Assembly (NCBI GenBank): GCA_020631735.1
Contig: CM036225.1
Coordinates: 64,840,662 to 64,904,661 of the forward strand
DNA: 64,000 bases
Origin: Saccharum officinarum
Lineage: Eukaryota > Streptophyta > Magnoliopsida > Poales > Poaceae
Reading direction: 5' to 3'
The translations under genes were made by a program, and so were the position numbers. Positions 21,851-34,694 of the stretch are shown here, one piece after another. Numbering within the stretch: position 1 is the stretch's first letter; each line of letters starts with the position of its first letter. The notes beneath the pieces are model-generated. The model was not told where the DNA came from and made no database searches. It worked only from the letters and a program-made list of their open reading frames with translations.

Positions 21851-24355
21851 TGTAGGGTCGAGATGGCGGACTAGAGGGGGGGGTGAATAGTCCTTTCTAA
21901 AACTTAAACGCGTTGGCTAACCGAAACACATGCGGAATTAAACTTATCGGTCTAGCCAAGACTACACCCCTCTATCTAAGTTCACAAGCACCTCACAAAG
22001 ATCCTAATTAAGCAACTAAGGTGCTTTCCCTAGCAAGAGCTCTCCTATTTAACTCTAGAGCAAGGTCACACAAACCTATGCACTAGTACTTTGCAAGCAA
22101 GAGGGGACTCCTACACAATTCTAGTAAGCAAAGCGCACAAAGCCTAAGCTCACTAGCAAAGCTCAAAAACAAGGCTACACAAGCCAAATTAGAGAGGCAA
22201 ACTACTTAGCTACACAAACTAAGCAATGTGACTAACAAGGTTACACAAACCGAATTAGCCACGCAAAGGGGAAGCTTCTAGCTACACAAGCAAGAAGACA
22301 ACTAGCAAGCTACACAAGCAAACTAGTTAAGAGAGCAACTACACAAGCACAAGTATATATGAAAGTAAATACAAGCTTGTGTTACACGAAGGCAAACCAC
22401 CGAGAAGAGTAGACGATGTTGACACGGTGATTTTCTCCCGAGGTTCACTTGGTCGCCACCAAGCTACGTCCCCGTTGTGTCGACCAACACTTAGATGGTT
22501 CCCCGGTGTGACCCTCAAATCACTTGCCCCTCAAGGCACGCCCCGCAAGGCACCGCAAGACACCACTCTCAAGTGAGGTAGCTCAATGACACGCTCAACT
22601 AGAGTTGCCCTTCGCGATCCCCGCGGGGTGAGCACAATCCCCCTCACAAAGCTTCTCCGGAGCCTCGCACAATCTTCTTGCGAGCTTCGACGGAGCCACA
22701 AGCCACCAAGCCGTCTAGGAGGTGGCAACCTCCAAGAGTAACAAGCACCACCGGCTTGCAACACGATCACCTAGTGCCACTCGATGCAATCTCTCAAAGC
22801 AACGCACTAGAATCGCTCTCTCACTCGATCCGATGAACACTATCAAGCATGAGTGAGTTAGAGGGCTTCCAAGCACTACCACATAAGCCACCAAGGCCAA
22901 AGTGTGCTCAGCTGCCGGCCAAGGCCGGCCACAAGGTCTATTTATAACCCCACAGTCAAATAGAGCCGTTACCCCTCCACTCACGTTTTTCGCGGGACCA
23001 CCGGACGCGCCGGTCGTAACAGACCGGACGCGCTCAACCGCGTCCGGTGTCCCTACGACGTCCACGTGTTCACGAAATTCAAATTCGTCCGTTAGATCTT
23101 CCAACGGTCACTGCGCGCCAACGGTCAAACGAGCCACCGGACGCGCTGTTGCGAACCACCGGACGCGCCGGTGCGCACAGTTCCCGCGCGCGCGAAGACA
23201 AGACCGGACGCGCTGCTCGCAACCACCGGACGCCACAGTACCCGCGTCCGGTGCGAGTCCAGTAAGCTCCCTGGACCACCGGACGCGTCCGATGGTGAGG
23301 GACCGGACGCGCACCGCGTCCGAAGACTTCGTGACTCGCTGTTCGCCAGACCGGACGCGCCAGTCCCGTGGGTCACCGGACGCGCCGGTGTCAAACCCTA
23401 GCCCGCGCGCCTGACCCGACGCTGCACTGACCGGACGCGCCGGTCGCACAGAGCCCGCGTCCGGTGCAGCGTCCGGTGCTGCGTCCGGTGCTGCGTCCGG
23501 TGCACCTCTGTGACCTCCGTTCTCCTCCGTTTCTTTTCCAACTTTCGGCGCAATAGAAAATAGGCGTTTCACTTTTCCAAAAAGCGCCGAATCCCGCCTC
23601 GCAAGCTCGGCGGGAGGGAGAGAGGAACCCAAACCCTCTCTACCGCTCAAACTCCACCGCCTTCGCAAATGTGCCAACACCAACAAGTGATCACCACCTT
23701 GTGCACGTGTGTTAGCATTTTCACAAACATTTTCTTCGAAGAAATTAGGCACTCAACTTGCCTCGCCACTCGATCCTAACACGTATGCAAAGTTAGATCG
23801 CTCAAGTGGCACTAGATGACCGATATGCAAACAAGTTTGCCCCTCTTAATAGTACGGCCATCTATCCTAAACCCGGTCATCAACTTCTCTACACACCTAT
23901 GACCGGTGAAATGGAAATGCCCTAGGTTATACCTTTGCCTTGCGCATTCCACTCCATCTCCTCCGACATTGATGCAACACATGCACCAACCATATCACAA
24001 ATGATATGATCCACTTCATATCATCATATGACCTTGGTCCATCGATCTTGACCTCACTTGCTCTTCACCGTTGCGTCGGTCCATCGGCGCCAAGTCTTGC
24101 TCAAGCTTCACCGCCTCACGGTCCATCGCTCCAAAGCCTCCGACTTGCCCTTCACACTTGCAACCGGTCCGTCGAGCCAAGCCTCATCTTGATCTTTTGC
24201 CACCTTGGTCACATGACTCCATGTCATGTCTCATATGCAATGAGCTCCTACATGACACCATTACCTGTGGACTAATCTCCTGTGTATCTCACATAACCAC
24301 ATATTAGTCCACCTAAGTTGTCACTCAATTACCAAAACCAAACAAGGACCTTTCA
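21851..24355 (-). repeat. 3' LTR of the gag-only copia-type element
   Basis: 2505 bp, TGTAGGG to CTTTCA as read on the + strand. It contains about 20 copies, in both directions, of the motif ACCGGACGCG between 22985 and 23500. Its many short frames are identical in the mate at 29754-32257. Confidence 0.95.
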
Positions 24356-24369
24356 ATCTCCCCCTTTTT
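24356..24369 (-). other. Polypurine tract of the gag-only element
   Basis: On the minus strand AAAAAGGGGGAGAT abuts the TG start of the 3' LTR. It would prime plus-strand DNA synthesis and confirms the minus orientation. Confidence 0.8.
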
Positions 24370-27300
24370 GGTAATTGATGACAACTCTACAAAGATATGG
24401 AAATTAAGCTTTTTCAAGCTAGCACTTCACACAAAGTGTAAATTGCTAACTTGTTTTGGATTTTATGCTACTTATCCAACATTTAAGCTCTATGTCAAGA
24501 TTTGGATAAGCACCATAAAACCCGACTTGGTAGTGATAACTCCCCCTACATATGTGCTCAAATGGTTTGGTTTCAAGCTTGCACATATGCCTAAATATGA
24601 AATTTGTGGGAGGATTAGCACTACTAAGTGATGCTAAGGTGTATAGAATAAACCTTTGTAGTTCGAAACCATTTGATAGCTTGATACCATTTGAAAATCA
24701 CAAGTTTGCCATCATCCTTAGCATCATGAGTAGCTAGACATCAAAAACACTAGAAACCCCGTGAGATCAACATTATAAGCAAGGTTCTAGTTTTTGCATG
24801 ATAATCATAAGTCTAGCTAACAACCTATGCATGCTAGTTATCAAAGCATCAATCAAATTCTATAACTAGCATACACCACACAAGCATGCATATTAAAAAT
24901 AAAACTTATGCAATGCTAGCAAGCACATGAATATGCATAAGTCAAATGCAACCAATCAATGTTCATGAGCTTGCTCCCCCTACTTGTGTGCTTCTTTTGT
25001 CCAAGAATTTTGATCCTTCTTATTTCTACAATGTTGCTCCCTCTTTGTCCATCTTCATATCCAAACTCATCTTCTCACGATATATCTTTGTTCAATCTCT
25101 TCCCAAACCTCTCACTTGGTGTATTGACATATCTTTGTTCCAACTTCTCCCCCTTTGTCATCAATTTCCATAAAAGGTGTTCTTCTCAATTGATACAAAG
25201 GCTAGCATTGGGGTTGATGGTTGAGACTTGAATATTGCATTTTTGATGGACATCACCACATATGTTGGAATGACATTACTAGTATGTTGCTCTTGAGATA
25301 CCACTTAGGATCTTTTGACCTTGATACCATTTAGGTGGGGCTCCTCCCCCTATGTCATAGCATGTGTCATTCACTTGAGATACCACTTGAGGATGAGGGT
25401 AACATTTCTTGATTTGATCACTTATAGTTGAGGATCACTTGTGAACCCATCGTCTTGCATGAATGATACCACGTGAAGATATCATGAGTAGGAATGTGAT
25501 ACCATTTGAAAGAGCTTTCTAGTATGGATCCACTTTGAAGGATTTGACAATAATATTCACTTCTTGAACATTTGCTATCTTCATGAGTACCACATGTAGG
25601 ATATCACTTGTAGATTATGATCTAGACACCACTTGTAAATACCAATTGAAGAAATACTTTGAGTCTAGACACCTTTTGAAACACCCTAGATATCCATTTT
25701 TATTGTTGCCTTGTGCTTGTACCCATATCATTGTCATGAGCTTCTAGTATGACTTGAACTATGTTGATTTGCCTAAGATTCCAAGTCCGGTTTGATCCAA
25801 TGACAAGCTTCTTCACACCTCATGCTAAGGGTTATCTTGCCAATGTTGTACTTGTCACTTGTTAGCAATCTAAACTAGATCAAGTACTTAGGTTTACTAG
25901 CTCATGAACAAATTCATACACATACCACTAGATCATTTAAACAATTCAAGCAATAGTGGTAGGCTATGAACTTAAACATTTCATTTGTTATGCATGATCC
26001 TAGTAAGCATGTACTATATGCACTAATCGCATACTAGTAAGGGATGAAATGATCATGCACATTGCAATGATACCTTTGCTATGTTGGAGTAGAGGATAGT
26101 CACATAGATTCCAATTCATTACTCCAATAGCAATGTGAAGTCCAATTTATAAGCTTGGTGAAGACCAATCATTATAGAGAAATCCATTCTTTACCCATAT
26201 GAAATGAGAACCACTAATAATCAAGTGCATTATCTCTTGTTGTGGTTGGCTTGCTTTTTCTCTTTGATCAATGCTTGCATGAGAGAAGTACTTATGATAC
26301 CAATTTTATATCCATGACTAGCTCTCTTTTGGGTGTTGCTTGCTTTTCTTGATCAACCCTATTGATTGCTCCAATTAAGCATCTCAAATATCCCTTGAAT
26401 TCATCACTTCCATGTTAGCCTTCCAAGCCAGTGCTCGGTTTACCCACCCATGGGCGGCAAGCCCCCTCAGCAGGGAGAAGTGACCTCTCTCTAAAGAACC
26501 ATCCTTGACACTTACTTGAATTGCCTTTGATTGATTGATCTATGGACTTAACTTGATGAGTAATCTTGAATTATTCTTTAAGTCCTTTTCTTTCTACCAA
26601 ATGATCTCCAATTATTACTAAAACTTGAACCTCATCTTCATCTTGAGTTTGATCTTCATTTTCAAATTTGAGTATCAAATTTGTACACTAAGTACATTCC
26701 ACAATCAATGCCCTTGTACTCATTTCTTGTCATGCTTCTAGATCAATTCAAAAAACAAACTTAGGTACCTTAAACACTTATAAATATGTTTCCAACTTGA
26801 GGACCTTTCGCTTAAAGTGACTCTAGATCAATCCAATAATTATCACTTTTCTGGCAGATTTTGTACCCTTCAAAGAATAATTCATATCTCCCAATGTACA
26901 GATCTAAATGCCATGAAATTTGGTGGAGATGTGATTCACTAAGTCATCTAGCAACCGTAGAAATTTGAGCTTCACTTGACTTATAGATTGCTATTAGATT
27001 TCAAATCTTCCACCACTGCTGCATGCTGAAAACTGCTGCACTATAGCTGACAAGATGTGCTCTAAAACCATAACATTTCTCATCCAATTATCATGAAATT
27101 TATACAGCATCTCATATCATAAGTCTAGAGCATGCATACCAAATTTCAAGTCAATCCAATATGATTTGGTCACTCAAACTCAGACTTGATCTCAGCTAGC
27201 TCAGATTTTCAATAATGGACAGATTTCAATACAAGAGCTAATCTTCATCAAATGTGAATCAATCTTGAGATTAACTTGTTTGAACACTCTCACAAAACAT

Positions 27301-27724
27301 ATATCTATTCAATCCACTTACTAAATGTCATCTCATGAATTTATCCAACACAAATCAATCCAAATTTGATTGCTAGGCATTGAATCCATTCAATCATCTC
27401 ATAGCAAACAACATTGCATATATATCCAATTCAATCAACTTATATGCACCCAAATGAAATGATCAACAAGAGATATACCTTGGTTAGTTCATGATCATCC
27501 AATAGCAAGCTTTCAACTTGAATATTTGCAAGCCATCAAGTATATCCAATAAATCACCACAATCTTTGACATTGCACTTGTATGTTGTAGCACTTGGACT
27601 TCACTTATTTTGACTTGGCATTGGGATTGGATATGCATTGAGCTTCATAACTTGACTCAATATATGATGAACAAAATGAAACCAATTGAATCAAGCCTCC
27701 AATGCCGATAGTACCTACAAACAA
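24370..27724 (-). other. Non-coding interior of the gag-only element (position of the missing pol)
   Basis: In a full copia element this 3.4 kb downstream of gag would hold protease, integrase, RT and RNase H. Here it is AT-rich, rich in phrases such as GATACCACTTG and TTGATCAA, and has no frame above about 90 codons and no recognisable pol motif. It looks like replaced rather than recently broken sequence. Confidence 0.7.
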
Positions 27725-29701
27725 TCATCCACTCTTTGATGGTACCCAAACAAGTTTGGGTCCTCTCAAGTTAGGTGCAACATACTTAGGCATTGCCTTA
27801 GTATGAATAGCGGGATGTTTTGCAATTGCAATCATAGAGGTACCATTGCCATCCTTTCTAAGCACAATATTATCATCAATTGAAATAGGCTTAGAATCAT
27901 TACCTAGGGGACATGAATGAGCCATGTGTCCCCTTTCCCGGCATAAGTAGCAACTTCTTTTAGAGTGAGCCTTTTCTTCCTTGCTCATGTGTTGCTTCTC
28001 AATGCCTTGCCTCTTATGAGTTGCTTGAGCCTTCTTCTCAAGGTTGGTAGGACACCCCGAGACAAAGTGTCCCATATCTTCACATTTGAAGCACTTGATG
28101 TGAGTCAAATTTCTTTTCTCATTTTGATTCTTGCTCATCATCTTGGCATCTTGAATTTGCATTGGATGCCTTGCTTTACCACCCCTTCTTGTTTTCTTTT
28201 TCTTCTTTATCAAGTCACCATCATCTCCATGGTTGATCTTGATTTGTTCTTGGAGTGTCTTCTCTTGCTCAACTAGTGGCTTTGGTTGAGGCTTTACTTG
28301 TTGCTTCACCAATTGCTTAGTTGGGCACATTGAGGTGAGATGACCCCAAGTGCGGCACTTGAAGCACTTGACATACTTTAGCCTCTCTTCTTCTTTCATC
28401 TTCTTGAGCTTCTCAATGTTTGGGCAACCATTAGCAAGATGTCCCACTTCATGGCATCGATAGCACATGGAATGCGAGAGCTTCTTTTGGAGTAGTCTCT
28501 TCATTCTCTTTTCTTGCTTTCTTTCGCCCCTTGTCAATTTTTTCTTGAAGCCAAGGCCACTTTTATCACCAAGGTTTCTTTGAGTCTTCATTATATGCTC
28601 AAAGGTGACTTTTGAGTTGTAGCACCTCTCTAACTTGTTGCTCAAATTCTTCACTTCACTTTTGAGCTCATTGTTCTCCTTCAAAAGGTTAGTCTCACAA
28701 GACATAGAAGTAGAACAAGCATTTAATTGTGAAGAACATGGTATTAATAAATCATCACAAGAGGTGGATACATGCTTCTTGCCTACATCACAAGGGTTAG
28801 TAATATGTGATTGATCATTTGACCCAAATGATGAGCTCTCACTAGTTTTGAGTTTTTCATTAGAAAGTTTATTAGTGAGTAAAGCATGTTCTTGTGCCAA
28901 GTTATCATGAGCAACACTAAGTTCCTCATGAGCCAATTTTAGCTCCTCATGTGAACAAGTAGTAACATAAAGTAGATGCTTTTGTTGTTCACATGTGGTT
29001 TTTAGAAATGAGTTTTCATTTTTCAATTTACTTGTTTTTACCATCTCATTTCTTAGGGCCTTTGAGAGTTTATATAGAAGCTCAAAATTTGGACCATCAC
29101 AATCAACAACAAAACCACCAATAGATACCTTAGTGTTACCATGTGATGATATTAATGAGCTTGTTGAGGCATCACTCTCATAGCCATCATCTTCACCATC
29201 AAGTGTGCATGAAGTAGAATCATTGCTTGCATCACTTGTGGCATTGTCATCATTCTTGTCAAGTGATCTTGTGATATGATCATTTTTGTCATCACTTGAC
29301 CGTGAGGTGGAGCAATCCTCCACAACCACCTTGTTGTGGTCATGCTCAACATCCTCATGCGCCTTCTCCTTGGGCTCATCATCATTGGAGATCGCCCCAT
29401 ATTTCTCATTTAGAAACATCCAAATCTCATGGGCGGACTCGAAGTCTATGATCTCATAAAGTATGCTACTATCCATAGATCGATAGAAAACATTAGTAGC
29501 TTGGCTATCGAGATGTAGGCATTTACTTTGCGCTTGAGTTGCATTCTTTTTATCAATTGCAAAGAAAAAGCCCACATCTACGATCCACCACAATTGAGGA
29601 GAAATAAACTTAAAATTGCATGTCATCCAATTTCTCCACCGTGCAAAGTGTGTGCCATCAAAAATGTGTGGACACTCAACATCTAGCCCATAAGCCGCCA
29701 T
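27725..29701 (-). CDS. gag: Gag polyprotein of the non-autonomous copia-type element
   Basis: An uninterrupted 658-residue frame starts at the ATG at 29701, the first ATG after the 5' LTR. Residues 10-110 (FDGTHFARWRNWM, LWWIVDVGF, EIWMFLNEKYG) match the copia gag/UBN2-type domain. Residues 115-200 are Asp/Ser/His-rich, about 205-360 form long coiled-coil-like helices, and from 380 the chain is basic. Four CCHC zinc knuckles of the C-x2-C-x4-H-x4-C type follow, near residues 407, 445, 535 and 582 (CYRCHEVGH, CFKCRTWGH, CFKCEDMGH, CYLCRERGH). Four is unusually many; one or two is common. The role would be assembly and RNA packaging in the cytoplasm, with enzymes supplied in trans. The open frame and near-identical LTRs suggest recent activity. 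Confidence 0.88.
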   Translation of the reverse strand: MAAYGLDVECPHIFDGTHFARWRNWMTCNFKFISPQLWWIVDVGFFFAIDKKNATQAQSKCLHLDSQATNVFYRSMDSSILYEIIDFESAHEIWMFLNEKYGAISNDDEPKEKAHEDVEHDHNKVVVEDCSTSRSSDDKNDHITRSLDKNDDNATSDASNDSTSCTLDGEDDGYESDASTSSLISSHGNTKVSIGGFVVDCDGPNFELLYKLSKALRNEMVKTSKLKNENSFLKTTCEQQKHLLYVTTCSHEELKLAHEELSVAHDNLAQEHALLTNKLSNEKLKTSESSSFGSNDQSHITNPCDVGKKHVSTSCDDLLIPCSSQLNACSTSMSCETNLLKENNELKSEVKNLSNKLERCYNSKVTFEHIMKTQRNLGDKSGLGFKKKLTRGERKQEKRMKRLLQKKLSHSMCYRCHEVGHLANGCPNIEKLKKMKEEERLKYVKCFKCRTWGHLTSMCPTKQLVKQQVKPQPKPLVEQEKTLQEQIKINHGDDGDLIKKKKKTRRGGKARHPMQIQDAKMMSKNQNEKRNLTHIKCFKCEDMGHFVSGCPTNLEKKAQATHKRQGIEKQHMSKEEKAHSKRSCYLCRERGHMAHSCPLGNDSKPISIDDNIVLRKDGNGTSMIAIAKHPAIHTKAMPKYVAPNLRGPKLVWVPSKSG

Positions 29702-29753
29702 CCTCTCGGGTCGGTGAAGACCACAAATGAGAGACCCGGCTAAGCTACTCCCT

Positions 29754-32257
29754 TGTAGGGTCGAGATGGCGGACTAGAGGGGGGGTGAATAGTCCTTTCT
29801 AAAACTTAAACGCGTTGGCTAACCGAAACACATGCGGAATTAAACTTATCGGTCTAGCCAAGACTACACCCCTCTATCTAAGTTCACAAGCACCTCACAA
29901 AGATCCTAATTAAGCAACTAAGGTGCTTTCCCTAGCAAGAGCTCTCCTATTTAACTCTAGAGCAAGGTCACACAAACCTATGCACTAGTACTTTGCAAGC
30001 AAGAGGGGACTCCTACACAATTCTAGTAAGCAAAGCGCACAAAGCCTAAGCTCACTAGCAAAGCTCAAAAACAAGGCTACACAAGCCAAATTAGAGAGGC
30101 AAACTACTTAGCTACACAAACTAAGCAATGTGACTAACAAGGTTACACAAACCGAATTAGCCACGCAAAGGGGAAGCTTCTAGCTACACAAGCAAGAAGA
30201 CAACTAGCAAGCTACACAAGCAAACTAGTTAAGAGAGCAACTACACAAGCACAAGTATATATGAAAGTAAATACAAGCTTGTGTTACACGAAGGCAAACC
30301 ACCGAGAAGAGTAGACGATGTTGACACGGTGATTTTCTCCCGAGGTTCACTTGGTCGCCACCAAGCTACGTCCCCGTTGTGTCGACCAACACTTAGATGG
30401 TTCCCCGGTGTGACCCTCAAATCACTTGCCCCTCAAGGCACGCCCCGCAAGGCACCGCAAGACACCACTCTCAAGTGAGGTAGCTCAATGACACGCTCAA
30501 CTAGAGTTGCCCTTCGCGATCCCCGCGGGGTGAGCACAATCCCCCTCACAAAGCTTCTCCGGAGCCTCGCACAATCTTCTTGCGAGCTTCGACGGAGCCA
30601 CAAGCCACCAAGCCGTCTAGGAGGTGGCAACCTCCAAGAGTAACAAGCACCACCGGCTTGCAACACGATCACCTAGTGCCACTCGATGCAATCTCTCAAA
30701 GCAACGCACTAGAATCGCTCTCTCACTCGATCCGATGAACACTATCAAGCATGAGTGAGTTAGAGGGCTTCCAAGCACTACCACATAAGCCACCAAGGCC
30801 AAAGTGTGCTCAGCTGCCGGCCAAGGCCGGCCACAAGGTCTATTTATAACCCCACAGTCAAATAGAGCCGTTACCCCTCCACTCACGTTTTTCGCGGGAC
30901 CACCGGACGCGCCGGTCGTAACAGACCGGACGCGCTCAACCGCGTCCGGTGTCCCTACGACGTCCACGTGTTCACGAAATTCAAATTCGTCCGTTAGATC
31001 TTCCAACGGTCACTGCGCGCCAACGGTCAAACGAGCCACCGGACGCGCTGTTGCGAACCACCGGACGCGCCGGTGCGCACAGTTCCCGCGCGCGCGAAGA
31101 CAAGACCGGACGCGCTGCTCGCAACCACCGGACGCCACAGTACCCGCGTCCGGTGCGAGTCCAGTAAGCTCCCTGGACCACCGGACGCGTCCGATGGTGA
31201 GGGACCGGACGCGCACCGCGTCCGAAGACTTCGTGACTCGCTGTTCGCCAGACCGGACGCGCCAGTCCCGTGGGTCACCGGACGCGCCGGTGTCAAACCC
31301 TAGCCCGCGCGCCTGACCCGACGCTGCACTGACCGGACGCGCCGGTCGCACAGAGCCCGCGTCCGGTGCAGCGTCCGGTGCTGCGTCCGGTGCTGCGTCC
31401 GGTGCACCTCTGTGACCTCCGTTCTCCTCCGTTTCTTTTCCAACTTTCGGCGCAATAGAAAATAGGCGTTTCACTTTTCCAAAAAGCGCCGAATCCCGCC
31501 TCGCAAGCTCGGCGGGAGGGAGAGAGGAACCCAAACCCTCTCTACCGCTCAAACTCCACCGCCTTCGCAAATGTGCCAACACCAACAAGTGATCACCACC
31601 TTGTGCACGTGTGTTAGCATTTTCACAAACATTTTCTTCGAAGAAATTAGGCACTCAACTTGCCTCGCCACTCGATCCTAACACGTATGCAAAGTTAGAT
31701 CGCTCAAGTGGCACTAGATGACCGATATGCAAACAAGTTTGCCCCTCTTAATAGTACGGCCATCTATCCTAAACCCGGTCATCAACTTCTCTACACACCT
31801 ATGACCGGTGAAATGGAAATGCCCTAGGTTATACCTTTGCCTTGCGCATTCCACTCCATCTCCTCCGACATTGATGCAACACATGCACCAACCATATCAC
31901 AAATGATATGATCCACTTCATATCATCATATGACCTTGGTCCATCGATCTTGACCTCACTTGCTCTTCACCGTTGCGTCGGTCCATCGGCGCCAAGTCTT
32001 GCTCAAGCTTCACCGCCTCACGGTCCATCGCTCCAAAGCCTCCGACTTGCCCTTCACACTTGCAACCGGTCCGTCGAGCCAAGCCTCATCTTGATCTTTT
32101 GCCACCTTGGTCACATGACTCCATGTCATGTCTCATATGCAATGAGCTCCTACATGACACCATTACCTGTGGACTAATCTCCTGTGTATCTCACATAACC
32201 ACATATTAGTCCACCTAAGTTGTCACTCAATTACCAAAACCAAACAAGGACCTTTCA
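29754..32257 (-). repeat. 5' LTR of the gag-only copia-type element
   Basis: 2504 bp and essentially identical to 21851-24355. On the minus strand it precedes gag by 52 bases. I find no standard tRNA-iMet primer sequence just inside its end. Confidence 0.95.
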
Positions 32258-33659
32258 TCCCTGTTGTGGCGATACACCCACTTGTCGATTCGTGAGCTAA
32301 TCGACTATCAAGAGTCGAGCCCTCGGCGGGCGCCGCACAACCACACACAAGATGGGGATCCTCCAAGCCACGAGCTCCACTAGAGTATCCAATTTGCGAA
32401 CTCCCGCGGGGAAGGATCAAGAACCCCTTACAACACTTGGTGAGGGCTCCAACAATCTCCAATTGTGAGCTCAATCACCTCCGCTGCTCCAAGCCATCTA
32501 CCGTGTCGGGAAACATAGAAGAGTAACAAGAAATCGCAGCAACTCAAAGATCAAGTGCCTCTAGAATGCAACTCTCAAGCAATGCACTTGAATCTCACTC
32601 AATCTCACTCAAGATGTGCAACTAAACAAAGAGATGAGTGGAGGGGTTGTTCTCTAGCTCAAAGGATGTCTCTAGGTCTCAAAATGTGCAAGAGTTACCC
32701 TCAAACTCTGGACATCTTCTATTTATAGCGAAGAGATACGCAGCTAGCCGTTACCGGATGACACAGTTCAAAACGTGCTGACCGGACGCACCGGTCAGGG
32801 TGACCGGACACGTCCGGTCACTACAGGACAAGCGTGAATAGTGCGCGTCAGAAGTTACCGTTGCTTTGACCGGACGCGCTCTAGCGAATGACCGGACGCG
32901 CTACACCTGGCTTCCAGTCGGAGTCCAGTAAGCTCCCACCGCGATCGGACGCGTCCGATCGCACGTGACCGGACGCGCCGCGCGTCCGATCAGCACTCCG
33001 TTGCGCTCTGCCCCTCTGGACGCCTGACCGGACATTCCGATTCCATGAGGGACCGGACTCGCCGGTCGCGCGCTCTCTTTCTGCGCACAGGTGAACTGAC
33101 CGGACGCGCTGGTCAGGCCAGACCAGCGTCCGGTCGCAAGCTCGGCGGGAGGGAGAGAGGAACCCAAACCCCTCTCTACCGCTTAAACTCTATCGCCTTC
33201 GCAAACTGTGCTAACACCACCAAGTATACACCACTATGTGCATGTGTGTTAGCATTTCACAAATATTTTCCAAGGCGTTATGTTAGCTCTCTACTAGATC
33301 CTAATACATATGCTCAAGACATTGATCTAGTGGCACTTGATTCTCGAGCTAACCGTGATTGCCCCTCTTGATAGTCGGCTATATATCCTAAACCCGGTCA
33401 ATTACTTCTCCACTCATCTTAGACCGGCAAAAGGAAAACCCTATGGTTATACCTTTGCCTTGCGCTCTTAGATTCTTCTCTTCCACTTGATCATGAGTTC
33501 ATGTTCATGCACCATCTCTTTGTGATCTTGTGGCCACCACTCCTTGCCACATACACCTTCATCACATGTGTTGCTTATGCCTAACTCAAAACACTTAACA
33601 CATGGCATTAGCAACTTGATGTCATTAATTACCAAAACCAAACTTGGGCTTTCACAAGC

Positions 33660-34694
33660 CTACTGTCGATGCAGCAGAAGGCCCCTGCTATGAGTCAACC
33701 TAGGATGCAGTTCATGCCTCAAGCCGGTTATGCTAATTGTTATCCAAAAATTTCAGCAAGTTACCAGCCATCGGCAAGCTTTGTACCGATGAGTTCTAAT
33801 AATGGTTGGACAGGACAGTTACCTGTTCAGCATGCAGTTCAGCAGAATCAGCAAGTTGCAGGAATTCAGCAAGGTCATATGCAAGCTGGTTTTCAGAATC
33901 AGGCATCGGCAGCTCAGTCGATGAATCCTTTCCAGCATGTTAGTGGGCCACAAGTGGTGGCAAATATGCCGATTGCTGGAGATCGTGTGCCACAAAGATA
34001 CATGGAGGGATATCAGCAGGCACCTCCTATAGAAATTCAGCCAGTTCGTCAGCAGGAGGCTGATGTTTTTTGGGCCGATAAGATAGCATAAATCATGAGA
34101 CATCAGTTTAGGATAAAACACAAAGTTAATACTTATTCTTATCGGACTCCATACCCTCTAGAATATGATTTAATTCCTCTCCCAAATCGGTACAAGGTAC
34201 CAGATTTCACTAAATTTTCTGGACAAGATGATACATCAACGATGGAACACGTTAATCGCTTCATTATTCAATGTGGAGAGGCAGATAGCAGAGATGAATT
34301 AAGAGTTCGATTATTTTCATCATCTTTGTCTGGATCAGCATTCACGTGGTTCATATCATTGCCACTAAATTCTATTATTACTTGGACTGATCTAGAAAAA
34401 CAATTTCATAAGTATTTCTTTGCTGGAATCTATAAAAAGAAGCTTACCGATTTAGTAAAATTGAGGCAACGTAATGATGAATCGGTAGAAAACTTTGTAC
34501 AGAGGCTACGAGATGTAAAGAATAAGTGCTACAGCCTGGTGCTGGATGATCGGCAGCTTGCCGATCTGGCTTTTCAAGGGTTATTGCCACATCTCAAGGA
34601 CATGTATGCTTCTCAGGAGTTTGAAAGCCTGAGTCATCTTGTACAAAGGATCTCTGATCAAGACACTAGGGTTTTTGGGCCTAAAAAGAATTGA
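33660..34694 (+). pseudogene. gag: Gag of the Tat element, C-terminal part with capsid domain
   Basis: The frame continues from 21509 through a Gln/Met/Pro-rich region, a TAA at 34089-34091, then a retrotransposon-gag domain (FTKFSGQDDTSTMEHV, SGSAFTWF, LEKQFHKYFF, LVKLRQRNDESVENFVQR) to a TGA at 34692-34694. Both stops are in one frame with the sequence after them, so they are point mutations. Further in-frame gag sequence (a CKWHNATSHSTNECKVF zinc-finger-like segment, about 34945-35000) follows to about 35105, where a frameshift occurs. Confidence 0.88.

Larger units (their letters stand above)
21851..32257 (-). mobile_element. Young non-autonomous copia-type LTR retrotransposon carrying only gag
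   Basis: Direct repeats of 2.5 kb flank a 5.4-kb interior, with target duplication TCCCT (21846-21850 and 32258-32262). On the minus strand the element starts TGAAAGGTCC. The LTRs look identical apart from one base in a G run (8 versus 7). A polypurine tract, AAAAAGGGGGAGAT on the minus strand, lies directly before the 3' LTR. The only long frame is gag; no protease, integrase or RT is present. It must rely on enzymes from another element. Confidence 0.92.
21510..33654 (-). mobile_element. Solo LTR (copia-type, about 1.73 kb) inserted in the Tat gag and itself interrupted
   Basis: Its two pieces are 21510-21850 (starting TGTAAGGTCC) and 32263-33654 (ending GGGCTTTCA). The flanks carry a perfect 5-bp duplication CAAGC (21505-21509 and 33655-33659). 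Read on the minus strand it starts TGAAAGCCC, and its layout and CCGGACGCG-rich block match the LTRs of the inner element, so the two are related families. No internal region of its own remains. The piece 21851-32262 belongs to the inner element plus one duplication copy. Confidence 0.88.

Noticed and set aside
22985..23500. CRISPR-like array
   Set aside because: Motifs are irregularly spaced, in both directions, and inside an LTR of a plant retrotransposon.
22902..23752. 170- and 214-codon frames in the young LTR (and identical ones at 30804-31654)
   Set aside because: They follow the CCGGACGCG array; repeated RTR/PDA patterns reflect the motif, and both strands are equally open.
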